From positions 2,290,331-2,354,330 of the forward strand of contig NW_004624880.1 in assembly GCF_000247695.1 (NCBI RefSeq): DNA of 64,000 bases, given 5' to 3'. A program made the position numbers and the translations under genes. The notes under the pieces are model-generated. The model ran no database searches. It saw only the letters and a program-made list of their open reading frames with translations, and had not been told where the DNA came from. This document shows positions 45,640-57,039 of the stretch, piece after piece. Numbering within the stretch: position 1 is the first letter of the stretch; each line of letters starts with the position of its first letter. This DNA comes from Heterocephalus glaber. Its lineage: Eukaryota > Chordata > Mammalia > Rodentia > Bathyergidae.

Positions 45640-46845
45640 ACTTCCCCATTAATATTCTAGATTTAAGATGCAAAGCATAGTGCAAATGCAAACTATTGTG
45701 ATTATTTCCCTGGCATTCAGCAAGCATTCCCAATATGTGAAGTGCTTTCCACACAGCAAATGCATAATAATTATCTGCCACATGTAATTATGGCATCCAT
45801 AGAAGCAATTCCATTCAGGAATTCAGCTTGGAGATTAGTATCATCTGCAATAACTGCATTCCAGGCTGCCAGCCTCACAAATTAGACAGCAGCTAAAGAC
45901 CTTCGCTACATGATTCAGCTGTATCTCAGGGGAGGGGCTCTGGCGACATCGAAAGCCACAAGGGCACCTGAGCACTTTCAATGTCAGCAGAAGGCTCTTC
46001 CTCTTGCAGTGATAATAAACACACTGCCATGCAGAGTCCATGGCAGGAAAGTGCAGGGGCCACTCTGGGACTGGGAGAGCACACAGCCATCTCCAGCTGT
46101 CTTAGGTATGAAGACATTCTCCATGTAAACACAGCCAAAATTGAGGACTCTCCTTCCCTCCTCCCTACACGTCCCTCGCTGATAGTTGAGAGACTTGCTA
46201 AGTGGCAAACCCCTATTACACCCTGGTGTGTGAAAGGGACCCAGGGACCAGCACATGATTCAGGGCTGCTAAGAGCATTTAGCTGGGTGGGGTCTGGACC
46301 TTGCATTTAGCCTCATGTCACTGCGATCCTTGGATTGACATTTTACAAGGTTCTTGTTTTGTTCTGGGATCAAAATCTGTGGGTGGAGAGGAAAAGGAAG
46401 TATTCAGAGAAGACTCAAGAAGATAAAAATGTCAAGAAATGCTTAGGGATAATAAGTTGAATAGACTTAAATTATTTAGCCCTGTGAAAAGAAAGCTAAA
46501 CTAAGATTAAATGATATATAGCAGGCCATTCTCAGTTTTCACTAAGAGCAAACGAGGAAGAGAACCAGGCTGCTGCTCAAGGGAGCTGGATTAATGAATT
46601 CCCCAACAAAAGGGGGCAGCTGGCTGGAAGCAAGATTGGCCACGTGTTGATCATTATGGAAGCCTGAAAATGATACATGGGGTCTCATTATTCTCTCCTC
46701 TCTACTTTTGTGAGTGTTTGATTATTTCCACAATAGAAAATTAAAACAACGAAACAAAGTGGCAGCTGCTACTCAACTCCAGCCTCCTGCTTGTTTGCAG
46801 GATGAGAGCCTAGAATTGCCCACATTAGCCTTTTGGGAATGATTT
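45640..46845. other. Intron, no recognised feature
   Basis: Several overlapping frames on both strands at 45840-46310 (up to 126 codons) show no family resemblance, and three different frames being open together argues against real coding. Confidence 0.5.
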
Positions 46846-46847
46846 AC

Positions 46848-47202
46848 TTTTTCCATGATGTGAATCGAACCCAGAGCCTCTCTCTAGCGGTGAGGCAAGT
46901 GCTCTAGCACTGACTACACTCCTAGTTCTTTTTATTTATCTACCTGTATTTATTTTTTGTTTTTGTTACCGGGGATTGAACTCAGGACCTTTTGCTTGCA
47001 AGGCAGGTGCACACCACTGAGCTAAATTCCTGGCCCCTACCTGTATTTTTTTTTTTTTTTTTTTGTATCAGGGATCGAATCCTGTATTTGTTTTTTGAAA
47101 CAGGGTCTCACTAAATTTCCCATACTGGCCTTGAACTTGCAGTTTTCCTGCCTCAGCCTTGAAAGTAGCTGGGATTGCAAGCTTGAGCCACCACCTGGCT
47201 GG
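46848..47202 (-). repeat. Dimeric SINE with a nested ID insertion, minus orientation
   Basis: Outer element: ID part 46848-46935 ('gtgaatcgaacccagagcct'), linker, and reversed B1 part at about 47090-47202 ('aaacagggtctcactaaatt', 'gcctcagccttgaaagtagc'). A second, better-kept ID lies at 46954-47034 ('ttaccggggattgaactcag', 'gcttgcaaggcaggtgc'). The string ctacctgtattt appears on both sides of it (about 46939 and 47037) as a target duplication. Confidence 0.85.
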
Positions 47203-47379
47203 AAAGGTAGATTTCATCAGATTCAAATCACTGTGTGAGGCTGTCCTACTTTTTATTTGCCACCATATATTTCTCCAAGCACAAAGTAGTTCCAGGTTTG
47301 CAGATCAGGGAAGTAAGTGTGCAGACTCTCTTTCAAGTGAATGATCTCACAGGTCATTAAGTGTTTTGTGCTCTTTACC

Positions 47380-47560
47380 TATATTGTATCATTTAATCCT
47401 GGCAACAATTAGATCACCTTTACACCAGCGAATCCTCACCACAACCAGCTCATTATCATCATCCCTATTATACAAACAAGGAAACTGAGGGGTGAAGAGA
47501 ATAAATAGTTTGCCCAGGGCAATACATGGATCTTAAGTTGCACATGTAGGAGTTGAATAC
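47380..47560 (-). repeat. MIR-like relic
   Basis: 'atcatttaatcctggcaaca', 'aaacaaggaaactgaggggt' and 'agtttgcccagggcaataca' are typical of MIR/MIR3 cores. Orientation is uncertain. Confidence 0.55.
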
Positions 47561-48325
47561 ATGTAGTCTGACCTGTTCCTCTCCACTTAAGCAACATCCC
47601 TTTGTTCTGTCCAGATGGAGCCTCTCTAGTATTTTCATTGTGTCTCTATAGAGAAAACTTTCCAACCCTATCATGACCCCAGTGCCCATCTCTGGAGCTT
47701 CTCCAGCCTTGGCTTTTATCTGTCAATGTGCAGGAGCCTAAACCACCAGCATCACTGCAGGTGCTCACCCTGTTGTTTGTGAAGAACTTTAAAAACCAGG
47801 TTATCTCACTGTATTCTCATAGTGGTCCCAGCAGGGGTGGGAGGGTGCTCAGCTCAGGACCTAGAGTGCTGGGGCATTCTTCTCTCATACTGTCTAGTGC
47901 TGATCATCAGTACTGAGCTCACTGTGGTTCACTCAGGGTGCCCAGTATTACAGTGAGAGGACGGTTCCCAACCCGTACCGGCTGATGTCGTCAGGTCCCA
48001 TTTATTCATTCATCTTATTCCCAGTGCATATACTCTGGGTTGGATGAATTTGGGTTCTCTCAGCTGCTGGTTTTACCCTCCCTTTCATTCTCCCATTCCC
48101 AGTTTATTGTGAGCTGAAGTTCTCCCCAAGAAGCCAGTTCTATATTCAAGAACCTGCAGGCTGTTTGAACTTGGCTGCCCAGAACATCACGACTAGGGAG
48201 AGATGGAATGTTGCAGATCAAAAGCCAAAGGCATCTTGGGCTATCTTTAGCTCCTTATAATAGCCATTTACTATCAACCTTGGTATCCGACCTAATATCC
48301 TCATGACTCATGGATAAAACTCTTG
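47560..48325. other. Intron, no recognised feature
   Basis: Unique-looking sequence; nothing nameable. Confidence 0.5.
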
Positions 48326-48327
48326 GA

Positions 48328-48512
48328 GCCAGGTGTGGGTGGCACACTCTTGTTGGCCCAGCACTGAGAGGCTGAGGAAGGAGGATAGAAAGTTCATGTC
48401 CAACTGGGAAACTTAGTGAGACCTTGTCTATAAATAAAATTAATAAAAGGATTGGAGATGTAGCTCAGTTCACAGGCCCTGGGGGCAAGCCCCAATTCTA
48501 CAAATAAAACAA
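48328..48512 (+). repeat. Dimeric B1+ID SINE
   Basis: B1 half 'gccaggtgtgggtggcacac' to 'gagaccttgtctataaataa'; ID half 'ggagatgtagctcagttcac'. Confidence 0.9.
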
Positions 48513-48809
48513 CCATCTAAAACCTATACATTTCCCTGCTTTTCTATAGCTTGATTACCTGATTCATCCACTAATGAATTTGATAATGCCTTGACTCATG
48601 ACTTTCTTTCCTTTGGTGACTACAAATTTCATGTGACCTATTCATGTGACCTATTCCATGTTGGAACATGTCATGCAGGGTAACTTGGACCCATGTTTGC
48701 AGGCCATTGGTTCTCACATTTGCCTCTGAATAAGCTATTTTCTTATTTCCTTTAAAGCATAATTATTTTACATTAATACTATCCTTCACCAAGACCAAAG
48801 CAATCTTCC

Positions 48810-49215
48810 TAAAATATTAATCTGGATCATGCCACTGTCTTGCTTAAAGTCCTCCAGAGGCTCCCAAATTCCTGGCTGCCTCACCCGATGTAACTCCCAA
48901 CATGTCATCTGCTTCAGCCACCAAAGCCCCTGGAGTTGCCCAAACACACTTTGCTGGGCTTACTTTGCTCTTTCTGCTAGGATTATCCACACTCCCTTTT
49001 CTGTCTTACGAAATTAAAGGATGACTTTAAGGCTAAGCCAAGACTTTGCCTTCTTGTCAGAAAACTTCCAGAACTTTCTTTTAAAATCACAGATCTCTCC
49101 TAGTCCCTCCCCCATTTTGCTTATCCCCCAGTGGACTGGAAAGTCCTTGGAGAAAAGGCTCTAAGTCTGTTTAATGTTGTGCCTTCAGAACTGAGCACAC
49201 TATAGATCCCCCAGA
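48810..49215 (+). repeat. L2 LINE 3' relic
   Basis: 'gatcatgccactgtcttgct', 'aaagtcctccagaggctccc', 'ccagtggactggaaagtcct' and 'ctgagcacactatagatc' follow the order of the ancient L2 3' end. Confidence 0.65.
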
Positions 49216-49803
49216 GATGCATGAAACCAGTGCAATATGAACAGACCCTCTCCTGCCATCCCCGCCTTCTGAGGTCTTATGGCCCTTCACAATATTCTTC
49301 TATAAGTTCTTGCCCACCATTTCTCCAATCATTTCCTTCAACATTCATTTCCCCCTACTCAGTTGGAAGCATTCTTCTCCATCAGACACTCAGACATTCA
49401 AGGGGAGCGAGTCCTGCACAGGAAGCCCAGCATTCAGTGAGTGCTCAGTGCACTGGCTCCCAGGTCCTTGCTCTTTCCTGCCAATGTGAATCACCCCCAG
49501 GCACCATCTTACACCTCAGAGAAGCTGCCTTCCGCTTGTCTGCCCATTTGTGTCTTAGGAAATCCTCCCCCGCCTACCCTGCTGGTATTGAACTTCATCA
49601 CCAAAAAAGCATTGTGCCACCCACAGATGCTGAAGTTCCCTTTTCCAGATCATTTATAGAGGCGAATGCAGTCACAATTCATCGTTGTTAAAACTTCATC
49701 CCTTACATGGCCCCTGGGCCTTAGTCTGTGCCTCTCACCCTGGGCTATTACTCTTTAATGTGTATCCTTTATTCCATAAAGGTGAGCAAAGGGGCATTCC
49801 ACT

Positions 49804-49860
49804 AACCATCCATCCATCCATCCACCCATCCATCCATCCATCCATCCATCCATCCATCCC
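49804..49860. repeat. (CATC)n microsatellite
   Basis: About 13 CATC/ATCC tetramers with one CACC interruption. Confidence 0.95.
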
Positions 49861-50939
49861 ACTATTGCTGAGAATCAAAGAAGACTGAGGCTTTGTGCCA
49901 GGCTCTGAGAAATTTAGCACAATAGTCCTGACTTAGTCTTTGTCTCCAAGGAGGTCCACTGAGACCATGTGCCAGTTGTGCTGAGGCTGTGATCCCTATG
50001 CTTCCAGGCCTTTTGAGGGTGCATGTGCATCACCAAGACGAGAGGCAGGATTTGAGCTGGGCCTTGATGGATGAGTGGAATTTTGTCACCCAGCCTGGAT
50101 TGGAGAAGGAACAGCAGGTGCAATGTGTGGAGGAAGTGAAGGTTTGAAAGGGAGCAAAGCAAGGGACAGAAGGGATGAGTGTAGAAAAGGCTCCCTATAA
50201 GATTTTCTCAATAAGGGGAAATTTTTGTTTGCAAACCTGTGAGCCAGTTATATTACCTCTACAAAAGAAAAAAAGATATTTTGATAAAGGCCTTCTCTCT
50301 ATTGATCACCAGAAAAAGCCAGTCTCACCTAAAAATCTACAGATTTTTAAAAGAAATCCATTCTTTCATCTAACAGTAACAGCACCTGATGCATTTTTAC
50401 TCACTGTGTGTGACTATGATTGTCTCCCACCGAATACTGCAGACTATCTGGGATCAAAGGCTCTTTTATGATCCTTGTCAAATCCCAACAGCTTTCACAG
50501 TCCCTGGTACACAGTGAGATCTCACAGACAGCTGCTGAATCAGCTCATTGGACCCTGCTGCCTGTGAGCTGTGCTAGGTACTCGAGGAGAGAAATGCACC
50601 AGCCGCACAGCCGGCCCTGCAAACGGGAGCTCAGTGCCTGCTCTGTTCTGTCGTCCAGTTCCCCAGGAAGCTGTTTTTGGAGTTGTAAGAAATTACCTCT
50701 CTTTTAAAGCTTGGAAGTGAAAGACTTTCATCCAAGCTGAGAGCTGAACCTCTGAGGGCTGACAGGAAGGGCTGCAGCAGCCTCTCCCAGCTCACAGACA
50801 CTCCTTTCTCCAGTTCCTCCTGCGTGTGTGCCACGAGGCTGCAGGGCCCTGGGAGGGCAAAGCTCCTCTGACCCCTCCCCAGCCAGCCTGGCTGTCCTTG
50901 CAGGAACAAGCCCTTGGCCTCCACTGCCCTTCCCAGGCT
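49861..50939. other. Intron, no recognised feature
   Basis: About 1.1 kb of unique-looking sequence, somewhat GC-rich from 50580 to 50940 with a few CpGs. The minus frame at 50631-50990 (119 codons) has no recognisable domain. Confidence 0.5.
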
Positions 50940-51325
50940 GTGCAGCACACTCACGCTCACACCCAGCCACACACAGTTACACAATGACACACATAATTAT
51001 GCAGATACACATGACCACAGTCACAATATGTGACCACACACAGCTGGACATGCAGGCTCAGATATATAACACAGGCTCATGCAGTCACACACAATTACAC
51101 ACATAGCCAACACCAATGCACATGCTTAAATGCACACAACACAAGCCTATGTACTCATACAGCAACACTCAGTCACACACAGGCACACACTCACCCACGT
51201 GTGCACACACAATATACAAACACAACACAGGCTCATGCACATCTGTATACACATGCTATCACACTTACAAACCCTCACGTGCACATGCACATCTGTGCGT
51301 GCACATAGTCACTCACAAGCCACAA
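50940..51325. repeat. Degenerate AC-rich tandem region
   Basis: Almost 400 bp of CA-rich sequence made of irregular 'cacac', 'tcacac' and 'catgca' units. A longer internal copy, aacacaggctcatgca, occurs at 51068 and again at 51224 (156 bp apart), pointing to a higher-order duplication. Long open frames of His/Thr-rich peptides over it are a by-product. Confidence 0.85.
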
Positions 51326-52478
51326 GCTCACCAGCTCTCACACTCCCAGCCTGGGCTGTTAAAGCAGCAGCACTCACATTTTCCATCTATTGGTGGTTTC
51401 AAAACAGGAAGCCTGGGAGGGGAGAGGAGAAGAGGGGAGGTGTTGGGGAGGTAAGAGCTGCTGAGAAGGGCCAGGTGCACAGGCCAGACTCTAAGGGACA
51501 CCTCCCTGGCACTGTACTGTGTCTCCTTTGGAGGCTGAAAAGCTGGGCTCCATGCAGCCCTGATTTGGCCCAGGTCCCATGGAGGATCAAGCCTGGTCAG
51601 GGAGGCTCTAGAGAGCCTATCCTTTGCAGCCACCCAGATGAGCCAGGGATTTTTCCATGAGGAAGAAGGGGACACCTTATGCCTTCCCACCTGCCCTGTA
51701 GAGCCCTCTCCTTTAGAAACTGCTCCTCCAAGAGCCCTCCTGGACTAACTGGAGGGGGCTGCTCGGCTTAAGCCCTCAGCACCCCCCAGTCAGCCAGGGG
51801 AAGGGTCTGTTTCCTACTCTGCCCCTCCCCCTCTCCAAAACAAAGGAAACCAGGAATCTGCTTTCTAATAGTTAAATCTCTGTGTTTTGCAACGTTTCTT
51901 CATCATCAGCCTCTCCTTTGATTCTTGAGACATGATTGTCTGTGAGGCTACTGGTACCCATTTTACAGATGAGGAAGCTAAGAGTGGAGAGAGTAAGTTA
52001 CCTGTTCAAGGGTTCCAGAGACAGACTGTCTCTGTAACCCAATGCTCCACTTCCAAGACTGCCACAACGTGTGTCCTAGCCTGGTTCTAAACACAGGACG
52101 TGCCTAAGATGGCCAGATACCTACGTCAGCATAGCCAGAGCAAGGCCGATGCAGCAGGACAGGAAGGACAGAGGACTGAAGAGAGAAAGAACAGTGCTGC
52201 CCGCAGGCCAGAACCAGCACAGCCGGTGAAGGCCCAGCTTTACCCCACAGTGCACACAGGACACTGCTGCACACACACGCACAGGCACCCAGACAAAGTA
52301 GACCTGACCTGGCTAGAGAGGGGGAGGTTTAACTTCTCTATGTACTTTCACTGCCCAAGGTTGCTGGGGACTAATTTCTATAACTTACAGACAGTGACTG
52401 AGGAATCCATGGTATGATGACATTTTTAGGGGTGACTGACAGTTCTGGAAGTCTCTCTCTCTGATTGAAAACCCCTGA
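51326..52478. other. Intron, no recognised feature
   Basis: Unique-looking 1.15 kb; 51950-52030 carries a MIR-like string ('ttttacagatgaggaagcta'). Confidence 0.5.
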
Positions 52479-52479
52479 C

Positions 52480-52681
52480 CAAGCCACATATGGTAGTGTA
52501 TTCCAGCACTCTAGAAGAGGCTGAGGCAAGAGGATCACAAGTTTATAGCCTGGGAAAACTCAGTGACTTAGCAAGATACCAACTCAAAGGGCTGGAGGTG
52601 TAGCTCAGTGTGAAGGCCCCAGGTTCAATCCCCAGTGCTGCAGAAACAAACAAACAAACACAAAAACAAAAACAAAAAACC
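52480..52681 (+). repeat. Dimeric B1+ID SINE
   Basis: B1 half 'gccacatatggtagtgtatt' to 'gcaagataccaactcaaag', ID half 'ggctggaggtgtagctcagt' to 'caggttcaatccccagtgct', with a CAAA-repeat tail. Confidence 0.9.
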
Positions 52682-54182
52682 CAAAACTTTTCCCCGAGCA
52701 ATGCTCTCACAAAGGACCTTGGCCTTCACACTAGGAAGCAGTGCTGTTCTCCTGTCCTAGGGGTCTCGGGAGGGTAGAGGGGTGGTGTCCTAGGACTAGA
52801 GAAGAAGATCTAATGAAGCCATGGGTGTGGCTGGAAGGAGACAAGAGGGGACAGAAAAATGAGACCAGACTAGACTTTCTGCTAGGCAAACACTTCCACT
52901 GCCCAACATGACCTCTTCACAGTCCTCTTCCTTCCAGGGCTCACATGTTGAGCAGCTAAGACTAAAGTGGGACAGCAGAGGTCACAGGAAAAGGGATGGG
53001 CTGGCCTCAGGGGAAACCCTGGAATTTCCTTTCCTGGAGATCTTCAGGACCCAAACTAGAGACTCCTCCACTTATGGACATTCTTGTTCTTCTCCTTGTC
53101 TTGTTTTGCTTCTCCTTTCTCCAAGTCCCACCCTTTCCTTAAAAGTCTCTTCTACAGACGGAACGCTCCCCAAATCAGAGATTTGTGGAGCCTCTTCATG
53201 GAAGAGTCTGCAGCAGGAAGCAGATGCCTAGGACCACCTTGGGATCCACCCTGCCTGTTTTCTGGATGACTGGTGGTCAATGCAGTTTTTGCTGGGAGCC
53301 AGGACAAGTATTCTCAGGATGCTGCTTCACTAGCGAGACTAAATCCCCCCTTGAGTGAGGTAGAGGTGACCTGGCTTCCTGGAGAGATGCAGTGAAGGGA
53401 ACAGAGTCATCTCAGGAGAGCAGGACTGCTTAAATTGGGCAAAACACCAAGGAACTGCTCAAGGCTGCTTCCATCTGTCAGCAAAAGGATCCAGGAAGCA
53501 GGGCAGTGGGTGGGAGAAGGGAGGGGAGAAACAGAGCTGCTGACCCCAAAAGAAGCCCAGAGGCAGGCTGGCCACCCAAATTCAAAGAAAGAATTCAAGG
53601 TTATGGGGCCTTACAGGAGAGAAGAGGAGGGGAGGAGTGGCTGGACTCCTTGCTTATGAGTTTGTGCTTTTCCAGTAAGAATCCCCAGCTTCATAACCCA
53701 TGGCCACTTGAAGATTTTAAATTCAGAGTATTCATTGACTTCCACAGGTCCCATAGAGTGGGAAGTTAGAAAACCACCACATGAACTGACTTGGAGTTTA
53801 CAGTGAAATGAAGCAGATGGGACCCCTAGATGTGCCCAGAGCTGAATTCTGACCTTCACCCAAAGTCCATTTACTAGTACACACCCAACACAAGAGTGCT
53901 GTTGTGCAGCTGTATATTTTTTGGTTTGGGTTTGTTTTTACCAAAATACTTCATGGATATGTTTGTACTAGAATCAAATTGAAAAATTTTACAATTTGCT
54001 CTTGGAGAGAAAACAGAACATGAAACGGTGCTATGCAAACTGACTATATTTTATTCTGTGTTAATTCCTGCCTAAGTCTGAATCACATCACAACTTCAAT
54101 CCTTAAACCAGCTGGAGGTTAAAACCGTCCTGAAGTCCTCACTTTTTTTTTAAGGCAATGTTAAAAAACTTTACATACAGGA
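52682..54182. other. Intron, no recognised feature
   Basis: 1.5 kb of unique-looking sequence, GC-moderate until about 53880 and then AT-rich. It includes AATAAA on the minus strand near 54045-54055. Confidence 0.5.
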
Positions 54183-54590
54183 TCAAATCAAATTGGTAAG
54201 ATACCACAGATCATGAGACGCGATCAGGGCTGCGCCTGCACTGTAAATGCACCTACTCTTTGAGCAAGCAATGGCTCGGGGAAGGGCGCCTGGGCCTCCC
54301 GCGGGGAAGTGTAGCTGGAACAGAGGGTGCTGGGGCGGAAGCCTTAGGGGTCCAGGTCTTGCTCTGAGAACGTCAAGCGTGAGGTAACCAGGTTGAGCTG
54401 GGACTCTTGCCACTGCTGGGTCCCTCACTGCCTCTCCTCCCGAGGCCAGCAGGATGCAGGGCTCAGGCATCGGGCGTGGCCTCCTCACCAGCCCCCACCA
54501 CCAATCTGGGGGGTCAGCAGGGCCCACACCAGCAGCTTCCCAAGGACTCCTAGCCCCTCAGCCCCTGCCGCGGGCCGCTAAAAGCTCCCA
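54183..54590 (-). other. GC/CpG-enriched block of unknown origin
   Basis: About 400 bp with roughly 16 CpGs, sharply bounded by AT-rich DNA on both sides. The minus strand has a 114-codon frame with no recognisable domain. A second minus frame reads QLNLVTSRLTFSEQDLD, a stop, then GFRPSTLCSSY and LLAQRVGAFTVQAQP before another stop, and looks more protein-like. AT-rich sequence with an AATAAA follows, as expected of a 3' UTR. It could be a decayed retrocopy of a gene's last coding part, an alternative UBASH3B first exon or promoter, or an enhancer. I do not recognise a parent gene. Confidence 0.4.
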
Positions 54591-54954
54591 AGTATCTGTC
54601 ACCCAACTCAGCGCCTATTGGAGTGTGTGTTAGTGCCTTCTACCACACCCAGCAGCCTCAGTCAACCTTCCAGGAATTTAAGTCCTGATTTTTTTTAAAG
54701 GAAAATAAAGCTCATCATTTTTTAATGTGAAAAGAGCGAATAACTTTATTTTTACATTATTGGGTTTATTTTGATGATTGAAAATCCATTTATATGTAAG
54801 GATGCACTTTGAAGTAAGAATCAAATTTTCTAAGAATTATATTTTTAAATGTTAGATTACTAACCACTGTCCCTCATTTATACAATTACTATCTCCCACT
54901 AATGTAGGACTTCTGCAAAAAATAAAAATGTCCAATTAAATTTTTTATAAAAAA
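54591..54954. other. AT-rich intron sequence
   Basis: Low-GC sequence with several A and T runs; nothing nameable. Confidence 0.5.
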
Positions 54955-54956
54955 AT

Positions 54957-55118
54957 ATGCCTGGGCAGGGTGGCACACACCTGTAATCCCATCATTCATG
55001 AGGCTGAGGCAGGAGGATCACCAGTGTTTGATGCCAACCTGGTTACATAGTGAGTTCAAGGCCAGTCTCAACTAAATAGTGAGACCCTGCCTCAAAATGA
55101 AAAAACAAAAACAAACAG
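54957..55118 (+). repeat. B1-like SINE
   Basis: 'tgcctgggcagggtggcaca', 'gaggctgaggcaggaggatc', 'gtgagaccctgcctcaaaat' and a CAAA-rich tail. A partial internal duplication ('acatagtgagttcaaggcca') lengthens it. Confidence 0.92.
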
Positions 55119-55379
55119 CCCCCCGAAAGAAAAATTTATAAGAAACAAACATACAAAGATATTGTTTACACCAATCCCATCTCATCTTCCATACTTGAAG
55201 CTGACCTCAATTTACCTGCTGTAACTTGCCCCTCCCTCTCTGTTCTGTGTCACCTGAAGTGCACATTTGCTGTGTTAGGGTGGCTCAGAAGCACAAGCTG
55301 TGGAGCAAAGGACGTCACATAGTCAAAACGGACCTTGTCACTGTATATTCCACCTCTCTAAGCATCACTTATATTCAGT

Positions 55380-55500
55380 GTAAGATGAGAACAATAATTG
55401 GCCTAATTCATATGGTTGTTTTGGAAACAAAGTGAAGTAGGACACAAAGCACTTAGCATTGCACACGGAGCACATAGCCGGCACTCTGTATCCATGAGCT
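55380..55500 (+). repeat. MIR-like relic
   Basis: 'tgtaagatgagaacaataat' and 'aaagcacttagcattgcaca' follow the MIR 3' half. Confidence 0.5.
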
Positions 55501-56800
55501 CTGCACCTTCCTTTCAGCTGCATGTAGGTGAAAAACATTGGGAAAAAATGCATCTGTACAAAATACCCACAGACTTTTGTCTTCTCAGTATCCCCTAGAG
55601 TATCACAACTACTTATATAGTTTTTACATTGTATTGGGTATGATACATGACCAAGAGATGATTTTTACTATATGGAAGGATGCGTGTAGGTTCTTTGCAA
55701 ACACTACCACTTTATATAAAGGACGTGAGCATCTGCAGGTTGTGGTATACATGGGGTATCCCAAGAAAACACCATGGTGCTCTCAGTAAACAGCTGCCCG
55801 AGTCCTGATCTTGTGTCCATGAACAACTCACCCTGTAGAGCCAGCCATTCTGTCAAGTATGTGTTGTCTCACCAGGAAGTGCGTCTGGAAAGCCCATCCC
55901 TTTTTCTGCATGTGGGAAAATCCAATTCATTATTTGAGATTCAGTTCAAGTGAAAGATTTGCCGAATTTTCTTCTGGCCTCCCAACCCACTTTAAAGCCG
56001 AGTGGTAGTGCCTATCTAATCCAGCTTCCATTTACTAAAATTATGTCTTTAAGAGCTTGCCTTGTCACAAAATGTGGGAGCATTTAGAGTACAGAAATGA
56101 ATACCATTCCTATTTGCACCAAAAATGCCAGGCACCAAGCAGACACTCAATAAATATTTATTGAATGAATAAAACAAAATGGAATCAAGTGGCATCTGTG
56201 GAAATGTCAAGATGTATGGAACATATGGCTTTACAGAATACAACTCATGCTACAGCTCTCCCAGAAATCTGTGGTTTCTGGGGTGGAAATGAATTTAATC
56301 CAATCAGCTATCATGGCAGTCAAGAGGAGAGAAGAAATTAGGAGAACGGCTTTAGGATTATGCCACCTCTCCAGGAAAGATGTATTATCTATCTTGCAGG
56401 TAATGCATTAAAAGTTCAATGAGAATGTGATACTTTCATAAGGGAGGGGACCCGCCAGCCCCAAATACAAAAACCTTTTGCATTAAGTCAATTCGGCACA
56501 AAGAGGATAAATCATGTCCATTTGCCAAATCAAGGAGTGAGCAGAGATGAAAATTTAAGAAAGGAAACTTTTTGAAAGATTGTTGTGTTCCTTTAGTATA
56601 GGAAAGTTAGGAAACCAATTTACACCACTTGAAGATCAAAGGAGAGTAGTGAGGAGGGGGAATGAAAAGGGTACTGATCAAAGTCCTGTGCACCATCCGG
56701 GGTACTCGATGTAAAATGTAACCTCAGGGATAAAATATTATTGCTCCCATTTTATGATGGGGAGACTGAGTCTTGATAGGTAAGAGACCTCAGGAAGGCC
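55501..56800. other. Intron, no recognised feature
   Basis: AT-rich unique-looking sequence. 56120-56170 ('gcagacactcaataaatatt') is a MIR/L2-type tail. Confidence 0.5.
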
Positions 56801-56810
56801 AAATGGCTGT

Positions 56811-57000
56811 GTGTGTGTTATTGGGGATTGAACCCAGGGCCTTTGCACTGAGCTACATCCCAGTCCTTTTTGTATTTTTTGTGTTCAGGCAAGATTTTGC
56901 TTAGTCGCTAAATTGCCCAAGCTGGGCTTGAACTTGTGATCCTCCCACCTCAGCCTCCCAGAGTGTATACTCGCGCCTCCTGTACCACACACAACTTAAT
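56811..57000 (-). repeat. Dimeric B1+ID SINE, minus orientation
   Basis: ID part 'ttggggattgaacccagggc' with 'actgagctacatcccagtcc', T-rich linker, and reversed B1 part 'gcccaagctgggcttgaact' to 'cctcagcctcccagagtgta'. Confidence 0.92.
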
Positions 57001-57039
57001 GTAGCATTCTTTCCACACTCAGCTCCCACCTTAGGTCTT

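Noticed and set aside
45840..46310. Overlapping open frames on both strands
   Set aside because: Three frames are open at once with no family resemblance and no splice sites that fit UBASH3B.
51030..51660. His/Thr-rich frames of 92-176 codons on plus
   Set aside because: These are translations of the AC-rich tandem region, where stop codons are rare by composition.
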